Assembly: GCA_934045905.1 (NCBI GenBank)
Contig: OW203762.1
Location: 17,702,345 to 17,766,344, forward strand
DNA: 64,000 nucleotides
From: Leuctra nigra
Lineage: Eukaryota > Arthropoda > Insecta > Plecoptera > Leuctridae
Reading direction: 5' to 3'
How positions within the stretch are numbered: position 1 is the stretch's first letter; each line of letters starts with the position of its first letter. The translations under genes and the position numbers were made by a program. Under the pieces are notes generated by a model. That model did no database searches. It was not told where the DNA came from and saw nothing but the letters and a program-made list of their open reading frames with translations. Below, piece after piece: positions 1-10,840 of this stretch.

Positions 1-2541
1 TACACTAATAAAATTGTGCTCTGTTCGAAAAAAATCACAAGATCACAAAATTATGTCGCCATCTTGAATGAGACGCGATTATATTTAGTTCCTTTGTGCT
101 CAGCAGTTCAAAAATCATGATAAATTAGCTGTTTTGGTAATCCCTTGTTCACTGCAAATGTATCGAGTCACCGCCTCCTGGACGAACATTACATGCTTAA
201 CTCCCTATCCTGGGACGTTTTTTCAATACAAGAATGCAATTTCAATGAGAACGGTTGGAGATACAGAAAATATGCAAATTACAAATTTAATTATTAATAT
301 TAGGGCTATATTTTATGTCAAATAAACTTTTTCGTAGTGCTTATAGAACTTACTAAATTTTACGAAAAATGAAAAATAAACTCTTTTTATCCAAGATGGC
401 GGCATAATTTTGAGTTCTCGTATTTTTTTTTGAAGAGAGCACATTTTCTTTAGGATGTGCAAGGAACCATTTTTCTCTAGCTAGTGTGGGCTATTGTACA
501 GATATCGAAACCTTTAGGTCTCCACCCCCCACCCCCCAAAGGGTTAATTTCGTGACCCATTGATTTTTAAGTTAAAAGTACATAATATGAACCAACATAA
601 ACAACTGCAACCTTAAAGCACAAATTCCCTGAAAATGGCGGTCATTTTAGAGCTTACCCGCCGACATCTTTAATTTCTTGAATAAATACAACTTTGGTTA
701 GACTAAGAATTTTTATTTTTTTATCGTACCTTCCTGACACATCGTTTATTATACAAGAACAATAAATTGACAAAAGTATTATAATTTCACTGAAATACAC
801 TCTTTTTGGTACTTTGGACAGCCCTGGAGCCCAAAATGGCCGCCCGATTTTTTGAGGATATCGAAATTATGAAAGAGCGGAAAATTTCCTATAAGACTGC
901 CAAAGGAAAAATTAGTATCACATTTTGCACTATTTTGCCAAATGTATGTGCTAACAGCCCTCACTATTATACTAAGATGGCAATTCAACATTGTAATAAT
1001 TGTATTTTTTGGTTTCGATTGAAACTTTGTTAATTGTATTGCTGAGTGGCCATCTTTGTATACTGAATGAAGAACAGAAGAAGACCGTGCAAACCATGAA
1101 TAGGCTTATCTTCGGGGACTAGACCCAGAAACTATTATGTAGGTGGTTTTACTTTCTAAAATAAATTACAAGTTAATATTATTTGTGTTAACATCCATTG
1201 TTATGAAAAGAAAATACATAAGCGAACCAAACTGCATGTGACAGCCTATAAAACCCAGATAAACCATGATAATTTCTGAATGCATCTATTCAAATGAGAA
1301 GAATATATTTGTGGGAGATTATTATAATGTCGCCTGCAGCTTACTCAAATACTTCACGAAGTTTTTCCGAATGCTGCAATAAATTAAACATGACCATAAA
1401 ATCAACGCAATTTAACAATGACAAGAGGAAGAAAGACTGTAAATGATTGATTGCAAAATATTATGAAACAAAATTTCATTTTTAATTTAAGGAATGGACC
1501 CACACAGAGATTCGTATTCCAAAGAAAATAATTCCAACACACGTAACATATTCCACAACATCGTATTCCTGAGTTTAATCCCGCGACTACCCTCCAGTTG
1601 ATTCATTAACATGGATATTAATACAGACTCGACTCTCATTACAAATGTTGCACACCGCTTGTTACGCGCCACTAGATTAACACTCATAAACAAGTCCAAG
1701 GAATTAATTCCAAGGCTAGGGCCCCTTTTATTACATCCCATGCGTTAAAGCGTGACGTATTGCTGGCGGTATTGCCCCCGGGGTGGCACGAGTAACAACC
1801 GGGGGGAATGCAGAGTTCACAGGTTCGCGGGAGAGTGACGTGACGGCTGAGATCTGGGGAAGAATGTCGCAGAGGAGGTGGTCTGATGATGAAATCTAGA
1901 ACCTTTAGCTTATAGGGTAAAAGTCAAGACTGTTATGAATAGTCCGGATATGACGATGTTATTAGCTCAGTGGCAGTGATCTTGTTTGATCACAAATTTT
2001 AGCATTGAAAATTTTATAAGTAGATTTAAGTAAAATCTGAATGACTCAGAATAAAATATATTTCTTGAACTCGGTCCATAACTGGGCTTTTACCCTATAC
2101 CGAAATCATGTTCTGTTCGAATATTCGTTTCTTCAATGTGATTGTCATTTTCGTTATTATTTTAATGGCACGATTTGATGAATGCAGTTTCCTACATCAT
2201 ATCGTCAATATAAGAACGAACTTAAAATATTGACGACAAAATTATTATTTGAACTCATCCTGAAATAGTTTCTTTTGTTATATTTGTGGAAACTTTGAAA
2301 ACGCTTCTTTGCAGTAAAAATTGAAATTAGTTTATTTATCAACTTGGTTGTCACATTTGACTGACCATTTGACTAAACAAATAATTTTTCAAAAAATAAA
2401 AACAAAAAAACATATTCATGTCCTAAGTTTGTAATGGAGACGCTCGTTACTAATTAAACGTACAAAACTTATTGGTGTGCTTCCGACGCTTTTTTACCAT
2501 AAAATTATGATTAATTCACATACTACTTTGTTTATCACTTT
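1..2541. other. Non-coding, repeat-like flank
   Basis: No convincing exon is seen. The first kilobase repeats the word AAGATGGCGGC or its complement in several variants (near 56, 393, 632, 831 and 969) and also carries two GATATCGAAA words, as in old dispersed repeats. A GC-richer patch lies at 1740-1880. All short open frames here lack splice context or codon character. Confidence 0.5.
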
Positions 2542-2547
2542 TTTATT
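2542..2547 (-). terminator. Candidate poly(A) signal for the lectin gene
   Basis: On the minus strand this reads AATAAA, about 130 bases past the lectin stop codon, in very AT-rich DNA. It is the nearest canonical hexamer I noticed on that strand, but such hexamers are common by chance here. Confidence 0.4.
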
Positions 2548-2677
2548 TAAAAATATGCAAATAAATTATACAATATGTGTAACATAATAAATACTATGAT
2601 AAGTAGCTGCTCTTATATAATAAATACAAATATATAAAATATATTTTATATTTCAAATATATTATTTTAAACGATCA

Positions 2678-3905
2678 CTATTCTGGATATTCACAAATGA
2701 ACCTGTAAGATGTTTCACACTTGGAGTCCACCAACCCGGCAGTGAGTCTATGAATTGCGACACACTCGTTTGGACCAGGCATTGAGGGGTTATTTACCAC
2801 CCACCGAGTAAATCCACTAGAGTGTAGAAACTCACCTGCAATCAAGAGTTCATAGACAAGTAATTGTAGAAAGAACAGTCTAAGTCACAAGTTATCAGTA
2901 CCGTGTATTGTGAAGAATTCTCCGTGCTTTCCCTTTTCGTTGACTCCGACCCAGAAGTAATCAGGAGCGGTTGGGTATTTGGACATCATCTTGACCGCCA
3001 CCTCCGCTTCGATCTCGGAGTTGAGGACCAGAAGCTGCGCGCCCTCCTCCTGACACATTGCATTTGCCATGCACCAGGAGGAGCTGTAGTCGTGCACCTT
3101 GTAGTGACCCAGGCCGGGATGATGTTCGTATCCACCGAGAGATGGTCTGGACCCCGCGGCTCCAGGGACGACGTTCACCGACCAGTACAGCAGCTCCTGT
3201 GACGGTTCTAGAAGCAGTGACGTTTGAAGAACTTAAGTGTTGATCCAAGTGTATGGGAGTCCGGGGAGTATTATTGTTTTAACTTAAGATGTCACAATGA
3301 TGAAGTCTCAATCTGTCACCTACGTTAAGGCCTAACGACGTATTACCTTCACGGAAGATGCCCAAGGATAAAGAGTATAACCTCTGCCGAAGGACTTGTG
3401 GCAGATTCTTTTAGAAAGTGCATCTTGAATGTAGTTGATTTCTGATATAAACACTTGTGAGTGAAATGTAAAATAATTAAGATGATAACCTTTCCCGTGA
3501 GAAAGAGTGATTTTTTTGTGAGCAGATGGCTAGATTATAATGATGATAAGATAAAATATGGGAGTGATTTTATGGAGAAGAAATGGAAGAGAAGGGTTGC
3601 TGTGGTGTAGTGCGTGAGAAGAATTAGATGACGATGAAAACGAACAACATTGGACGCGGATGAAATGATGGGGATGATGTGATCTAGTATGTGGACATCC
3701 ACAATCCGTGGCAACATAATCACGTAAAAATCTGCTATGAGATCGTCTAAAGTGCAATTTGCCATTATTTTGTTCGGCACTTTTACATACCTGATGATTT
3801 CGCAAGTTGCCCCAGTTTCTCGAAGATTCCTTTGACAAACTTGGATTCCCCTCCCACCAGCAGTGCACAGATCAGCATCAAGCTGCGACAGGTAGCTGAG
3901 TCCAT
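2678..3905 (-). CDS. Secreted C-type lectin (single CTLD), three exons
   Basis: The gene has three exons on the minus strand: 3905-3791 (start ATG, donor GTATGT, phase 1), 3207-2902 (acceptor TTCTAG, donor GTACTG, phase 1) and 2835-2678 (acceptor TTGCAG, stop TAG). Together they give 192 residues with no internal stop. Residues 1-19 form a short hydrophobic signal peptide (SLMLICALLVGG core). Residues about 63-192 are a C-type lectin domain: MCQEEGAQL around Cys90, FWVGV at 123-127 (the WIGL-like motif), then Cys165, Cys180 and Cys188 in FICEY. These four cysteines fit the canonical pattern; Cys84 is extra. The usual calcium/sugar motifs are degenerate: no EPN or QPD is visible and LVD (175-177) sits where WND is expected. 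Insect proteins of this family are secreted, often into hemolymph, and bind microbial surfaces; which ligand this one binds is unknown. The 66-bp second intron and clean phases make the model strong. The exact signal cleavage site is inferred. Confidence 0.9.
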
Positions 3906-3971
3906 TACATGCAGCTACCTCTTGTCAGCAGTTGTGTTGGAAGATCTTTGCATCGTGGCCATGTTAAACTG

Positions 3972-3979
3972 CTTTTATA
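3972..3979 (-). promoter_or_regulatory. TATA box of the C-type lectin gene
   Basis: On the minus strand this reads TATAAAAG within GATATAAAAGC. It lies about 70 bases upstream of the lectin start codon, so initiation 25-35 bases downstream would leave a 5' untranslated leader of roughly 35-45 bases. That spacing suits a compact, inducible secreted-protein gene. The start site itself is inferred. Confidence 0.65.
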
Positions 3980-5883
3980 TCGCCACGTCTATGGTGAAAG
4001 TAAACAAATAAATAATTAAACATGGTACTTTTACAACATACTATTGACAAATTTTAAGAAATATTTGCAACAACCATATCACTGAAATTGTCTCGAAGAC
4101 CGACCACAAAATAATGTATGAAAATATAGGTGACGTATTAATGGGCAAATCAAAACAATGGTGGGAATATTCATTAATTGTGTTTGGGTTTTAAGTATGT
4201 CTTGTAAGTGATACTAAATTAGTTGATTCATAATTAAAATAGTTATGTAGGTTACCAGGCTAATTATTGGCATTACATAATATAAGTACATAATTCCTTT
4301 TGAATTCTAAATATCAATGACCATTAGGTATAACAAATATCCAGTTGCTAAAGTTGGCAAATGTTTCGCGCTTGAGAGGGCCTACAAATACCACCGTTTC
4401 ACAAAACCAAGCTGAGTCGAGTGGAAAATCGTTTTCACAAAGGGAGAGAAACCAATCAGTATTTCACATGACTTGTATCATAATCTAGAATTCATACAGC
4501 TAATTATCTTATCCTCCTCACATACATTCACCGGCTATCAGTTCACAAAGTGATATTCGGAACTCGAGTTTTAAGCGGCCACTCACAATATACCGCCCTC
4601 GAGAATTGCCCCCCCCCCCCCCCTCCCTCCTTGTCCACATTTGCCAGTACATATCGGCGAATGTCCAACCCACTAGCCACATTGATCAGTGGCGAACGTG
4701 GCTCTTGCAAAGTACAACTTCGTCCGGGGAATCAAGTAAATGAGTTAATAATATAGGCGGGTATTTGGGTCACTGAATTTCCTGACATTTTATACTTTTG
4801 TTAATATCCGCATATATACCTGCATGAACTTGGATAACAAAATTGTTCAAGCACATATACCAAAAAGGATTTAGTGCAAGAGAAATGCCAAGCTAAAATT
4901 TGTTGGTGAATCATTTTCGCATTTGCACTTGAAATTATTTCACCCATTTACTGCCGCCAACAATACATACAACTATCATTTAGTCTAAATTTGTCATGAA
5001 ATAAGCTTCTAAATTACTATGAACATTCAATAGACACTGTAGCTTGCTCGAACTTATTTGTTTTACATCAGCAATGCATAAAAATTGGAAGTTTTCGTCC
5101 GAGGACAGACAATGTTGGCATGTTGACGTGTTAGATTTAACTTATAACCGCGATAAATCGATGTATTTTTGTAATGTGAAAATATCCTCGTATTATTATA
5201 TTTCTCCGGAGCCTACAATTGCTCAGATAACCGTAAAAAGTAAAAACTATCAAACATCGCAAAAAAACACCTAATCACAACTATTCTGAATGGTTCCAAC
5301 AATGAACGATGTTATACATAAGTGTATAACACCACTGCACCACGCCACTGCCTCGCGAGAAGATTGCTCTCCGCACAACGATCTGTGTATGATCAAGGGT
5401 CCACTGTGTATCTATATGATGTATAATGGTATGGGGATTGTCCCATGTAAGCTCGCCTCTCTTACGCCGGAATTAATTTAGCCCTTGTTAATCCCAGGGT
5501 CCGGGTTCGAGGCGGGGCGAGTGAATTATGTTCACCCAAGGGACCGGTACCTATCAAGCGGGGTAGAGCCCTGGACCAACATGGTATGAGGCTGGCTGAC
5601 CCAAATCAAATAGTTACTGATTTCATGTAGAGTATGAAGCCAAGGTGATATGCAGATACACTGTAAGTGACGTGTATTCATTTAGCAACCTAGTTATTCA
5701 TTATTCACCGTGAAATATGAAAGTTGTTAAATTTTAGTGAATATTTGTAAATGTTACAAAAATATTTCACAAACGTTTGTTATTCTAAAGAATTTTTAAG
5801 TTACTGTTAAAACTCAAAACTATTTAAAAAAATGCTAAATACTCACAAATATAGATGAAAATCATGTTTTGAGTAAAACGCCT
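3980..5883. other. Intergenic DNA, no gene seen
   Basis: AT-rich sequence with a run of 15 C at 4609-4623 and a GC-richer patch at 5455-5590. That patch includes a tRNA-like B-box word, GGTTCGA, near 5504, but no matching acceptor or T stem could be folded, so no tRNA is called. Nothing else is recognisable. Confidence 0.5.
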
Positions 5884-6226
5884 GGGGAAGCTGAATAACT
5901 TCGACTGGAATAACGTCGACTTACTCATGTGATAGGGTATTTTCATGAAGGGGAATTACTCTGACAAAAAGTCGACGTAGTTCCATAAAGTTCTTTAAAA
6001 TATTATCAAATGGAATTACACCGACTTTGAGTCACTCTTATTCCAGTGGAATAACGCCGATCGACGTTCTTCCATTGGAATAACATGGACTGGGAGTCAG
6101 CGTTGTTCCAATCGAGGACTAGGTTTTCACGATACTGGAATAAGATCGACTATTAAAAAAGTTTATTTATTTTAAGTACCAAATCTGAAAGTACGTCGAC
6201 TTCGAGTCGGCGTTATTCTGGTTCCC
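5884..6226. repeat. Inverted-repeat element built from GGAATAACGTCGACT words
   Basis: The stretch carries about eight degenerate copies of a word close to GGAATAACGTCGACT in both orientations. Its ends are inverted: GGGGAAGCTGAATAAC at the left, and at the right GTTATTCTGGTTCCC, whose complement begins GGGAACCAGAATAAC. This fits a small, old, non-autonomous DNA element with internal subrepeats. No open frame of note is present and no target-site duplication could be fixed. Confidence 0.55.
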
Positions 6227-9200
6227 TAAACGCATTGTCTCCTCATGGCTGCGACACGCTAACGCTCTCTCAAACACAGATCCATCATTAAAGTAAAATA
6301 GAGCAATAGAACATTCCTCGGCTTCATAGCTTCTTGCAATTACTTGAGAGCGTTAGTTCGACTCTCTGTCAATGCATTTACTGCCACTCCTTTGTCGCCT
6401 CAAAGCGTCACCAACGTAGCGTTGACGTTGCAACATCGCTAATTATTATTCAAATACAACTCCTTCTCTTGCTATTAATTAGCAATTAAGATGTATTATT
6501 GTGTACTCGGTGATATTGCTTTGTACCGCCTTGGCTTTGATAGTTTGAGTTGTAATGTTGCGAGTTTGTGTGCTAAGGCTGCGTGTAATGAGGGCAAATT
6601 GAATAGAAGGAGTTGGACATTGGGTTTAGTGTTAAGAACAGGTTTTATGTATCTGATTTTCTTGAGGACTTCGGGTGACATTAACTGTAAGGAATATATT
6701 TAACGTGATGTGTACTGAAATTAACGTATTGTCCCAGAACACAAAAATTTAACACTCATGTCACATCCATATAAACAAAAAGAAAGCATATTAAAACATC
6801 CGGAAAAACGGAATCTTTTACTTCCTATTCTACGCGTATTCAAAAATATTTGATTCCAGTACATTTGAAATCAAAAAAAAAAAAAACACGCATAATAATT
6901 CCCGATTATGTAAAATGTTCATTGGTGAAAGTGAAATTCCAATTTCATGGGACATTTGACTGGAAAAGTAGCGTGTGTGTAAAACAATTCAAAATTGAGA
7001 TATTTTATGGACCCAACAATGATTTTATACCAGGGCAGACTTTGTTGTCAATGCAATATAGCAAACTGTAATGTCGCTTTTACTGTACTAAAATTATAAG
7101 TAATATTAATACCTATCAACCTTGTTAAGTCGCTTTTATTCATCGGCATAACAAAAATATCACCGTTGAGTACAAGCAAATCGTTCCGATTTCATACATT
7201 TTACTATTAATAATGAAGTCTATTAATTACACAAATTTATTTACTTACTAAAATACTAAAATACAACTTGCATAATTGTATAACGCACAACAAATTGCAT
7301 TAACTCCATCACATCCAATCAAATGACCGATAAAAAAGGTATGAACATCATCAACAACCCAACCCGGAACAGGTAATTACAGCTCTATTTAGATTCCATT
7401 ACCACGCGTCCCCGGGTGTTTACGTGAACTGGCGCCACGTGAGTAACTAGAGGCGCCATTATCTCATCTGCAGTTGCAAACAGCGCTGATAATGGTACAG
7501 GTGTGTGGACCGCAGCATCTTGCCCAGGCGTCATCAGTTGTGAAGTGATGATGAATATTACAAAGGTGGCAGAAAAGGTAGTTGGACATTTTCAGCAGTA
7601 AATATATTCAAAATCAGTTGACATTTCGTATTTATAAAGAGAGCAGAACGACCGATTTCCTTTTCATTGATTTTTTAGGTGATCTCAAAAACCAGTAATT
7701 CTGCTTTTATCCAAGTGACACCGTATTTAAATAACCTCGCTGTTGAGCGCCATAAACCATAATATCTAATTGAAAGGTTAATAAAAATGTATTATGAGAA
7801 CTTCGGTAAATTTTCAATTGTTATCGCTTGAATATAATATGTTCAAAGGTTTGCAACGCAAAAGCGAGAAAATGGACACGGGCCTTTTGCTTCTGTTGTC
7901 CACATTTACATTTATACATTTACCATGCTTCAAATAAATGTAGACTTTGAAACGACTTTGCGATTATGTTTTATGAATTCTCACGTTGTCTCCACCTTTA
8001 AGCATGAAGGACTTACTTAAAGTCTGTCCACACGGACAATTGCAATCCCGCGATTGGATTGTGGAATTCAATCCTGAGATTGCAATTGTCCGTGTGAACG
8101 TACCCAAGATTGGATCGCGGCAACTACAATTCGAATGCCGAGTTTAGAAATTACGCCTGTGAAAATACACATAAACAGGTAATTTATTGTAGGATCTCTG
8201 CTGAAACTTGAAAGTCCTGGGTGGTATTTTTCTTTTGTTTCATCTAACAATGAATGTAATTTCATGAAATTGAATGGATGATACAGATGTTTATTAAACA
8301 TCGAATGAGAATTGTATTTGACAATCTGCTCTCTCACTTTTTCAATAATTTGCTCTGCCTACCTTTATTAGGCATAAATATATCTGGCGTATATCTGGCG
8401 TATATCTATTACCTACTTTATCTGTAGCTCATAAAAGACCGGTCATTTCACAGCCCCCATGAAACTCTCTCCAACTTCATTTTATTACGCTGAAAAACGC
8501 CTCGAATGAAAATGTTCGTTCTCTACATAATTAGAAAGTCTACTTCATTCACGAGTGTTTTATTTAAAAAAATTAATATCATTGACCTTCTGCCCACCCG
8601 TAGACTGTCGCTAGAAAGTCAACAATGGAGACAAAAGGGCCCCCCAACGCCGTGCACAATGGCGGGCGCTGGTAAATGTCACTGCACTTGGAGACGAGAT
8701 GGGGCAATGTTGAGGGTGTATTCAGTTTCGTCAGGGCAAATTGTAAGGTGGTTCACGCCACTGTTTGTTTCTGTCTTTGTCAAGATACAATTATAACTCT
8801 AGAAACCTTGCAATGAAACAGGTATGATATCTTAGTGACATTTGCTTACATTTTAATCAGCCTGCCTGTAAAAGTATCTATTTAAAACTTTATATTATCA
8901 TTCTATCACCTTCACCGGAATCAATATTCTATTCATATTAAAATCTTTCAAATTGAATACTACTTGCATAAGCTAATTAAAATATCTTTATTCAATTATT
9001 ATTATTATTTAGCAAGGACACAAGAAATTTAAAAAATGTTTCACTTTGAAGTCGAGAAAAGTAATTGGATACCTAAATTGGACACATAGGTAGGTATACC
9101 TACACTTTTCCCGTTAGCAGTAAACACACGTTCTATGCGGAACGTAAACGTGGTCCTCGGTAAACTGTTTGGCATTGATAACTTGATACAGGCAACAATA

Positions 9201-9759
9201 TAAAATTCGGTATTCCGGTAGAAAGGATTTATTATACAATTGTTCTTCCCGAACAGTGCGTGAGCAGGAGATATTAGTATTGGAGGGGGGAGGGGGGTCA
9301 ATCAACGCTCTGGTTCTGGAAGAATGTAGTGTAGGTCAGGGAAGGTCCCCCAGGGGGAGGGGTGAGGTCCTCACAGATGACGCAGGTCCGGGGCAAATCC
9401 CCGGAAAATTTGAATATTTCTTGTACTTTCGCGCGTTTTTACGCTGGTTTTTACTTTTGATATTTACAATCTGTGGGGAAGGTCCTACTTGGAAACTTGC
9501 ATTTTAAAAGCAGGATTGTTCAACGTATAGATGCAGGAATAATTTTGTGGAAAAATACACTGAGATATTTATTTAATGAAAACATTATCAGCCAACTGAG
9601 CTATTTCTTTGACGACTCATGGCGCAATATTATGCGGCCGGTTGTGTGAGATTTTGCTTATACCCGGGATGAAAGGTTGTATGACAAGTTCACCGGTTAC
9701 TCAGCAGGGTCATTTTAAGCTAGTAATTAGGTTTGTTTTGTTTTGGTGTAGTCTTGTCA
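6227..9759. other. Intergenic DNA with one small inverted repeat
   Basis: No exon is recognised. The region holds an 11-bp tandem (ATATCTGGCGT, about 2.5 copies) near 8378-8410 and an inverted repeat at 8027-8098. A fragment near 7682 (CTCAAAAACCAGTAATTC) resembles the interior of the MITE at 35.6 kb. The open frame at 8506-8796 has no splice context or family likeness. Confidence 0.45.
8027..8098. repeat. Inverted repeat, MITE-like hairpin
   Basis: CACACGGACAATTGCAATC at the left is mirrored by GATTGCAATTGTCCGTGTG at the right, with about 30 bases between that are themselves partly palindromic around GAATTC. The size and symmetry are those of a small MITE or a hairpin core of one. Confidence 0.6.
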
Positions 9760-9805
9760 GTCTCGCCTGAGGAAACCGACCGAACGCGTCGTCGAAATAT
9801 TGCGG
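9760..9805 (+). repeat. Hammerhead-like motif, Penelope-type remnant
   Basis: CTGAGGA at 9767-9773 is followed by a short potential stem (GAC/GTC) and then GAAAT at 9793-9797. This matches the CTGANGA...GAAA layout of the hammerhead-like motifs known in Penelope-like retroelement termini. No reverse transcriptase is seen nearby, so it would be an isolated terminal fragment. Confidence 0.35.
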
Positions 9806-10678
9806 TCCATTTTATATTTTATCCTAGATTTACCTCATTTTGAGTGTTATTTTGTTATTAATACTGTATTCCTATACAGATAGAATAGATTGACAAAAGT
9901 AGCGGGCCACCCCAAAGTAGTTTGCCCATGCCAGTGCCTACTTAATCTGTACCTCAGTTGTATGCGCTCATCCCTCAGACATCCGAGGTTTCCATGCATT
10001 TCCGTGCCAATTGTTATGCTGATTGGTTGTTGCTACGTTTAACATATTAGCTGGCATCTCATTACATAATCAAGAGTATTGTGTAATGTTCGATGATTAT
10101 GATTATTGCTCTCTTGGCAGTATTAACATATCTGTATGAATTGACCGGCAATCAAACAATCCAATGCTTAGCGCCGACATTCATCATGCCAGAGGTCCAA
10201 TGCACAGGTACAGTTCATTAGTTACTGGAGGAGTAATGACTGTTTGAGGTGAATTGAAGTGAAGTGTTTTGATTGTTGAAATGATGCCCACTTTAACAAG
10301 AATCGTACGTATCTAATTATTTTACACTAACTACCTTTTGTAACTCAAGAGGTTGAATGTTCGATATAAATTTTCTCGACACCTTTGGAATCGTGTAATC
10401 AAGTTTCATCGATTGCATTTTGACTGAGGTCATCAATTAGTTGAAGAGTTACTTTATGGTTGAAGTCTTCTCTTACTAGTGACGCTTTAACAAATGATTG
10501 GATGAGAGCAAAATAGCTCATGTCGCAATCATTGAAATAGCCATCGGGCCTTCTACATCTGAAGTACAGACATTTTCTAGGACACTTCTGACTGACACTA
10601 ACAGTTATTATTATTTTGGTGCAAATTGGAGAATATTCTGATGTTTTGGGGATCTAAAATAGTCGGCTAGTATTTTAC
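9806..10678. other. Intergenic DNA, nothing recognised
   Basis: Unremarkable AT-rich sequence. The word CTTCTACATCTGAAGTACAG near 10550 resembles one end of the MITE family seen complete at 35.6 and 46.1 kb. Confidence 0.4.
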
Positions 10679-10840
10679 TAAGGCCCGGTGGTACGATGTC
10701 CCAATAAGAAAGATAAAGCTTACTTTAGCCTAAAGGGGACTTTAGCGGTCTAGCTGGCTATCTTTCATTGGCTGTTGCCATGGTTTCAGGCGATAAATCC
10801 TACCGCTAACTTTATCGGGACTTGGTACAACCGGGCCTTA
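10679..10840. mobile_element. Palindromic MITE, GGCCCGG ends (PIF/Harbinger-like?)
   Basis: TAAGGCCCGGTGGTAC at the left is mirrored by GTACAACCGGGCCTTA at the right. Farther inside, GTCCCAATAAG and its partner CTTTATCGGGAC continue the symmetry. At 162 bp, with no coding capacity, this is a non-autonomous DNA element. GGCCC-type ends beside a TWA trinucleotide suggest PIF/Harbinger, but the class is inferred. Confidence 0.65.

Noticed and set aside
1960..1990. A-box-like word TAGCTCAGTGG
   Set aside because: No B box or cloverleaf follows.
5491..5520. Possible tRNA or SINE: GGTTCGAGGC in a GC-rich patch
   Set aside because: Three of the five T-stem positions fail or mispair and no A box lies at the right distance.
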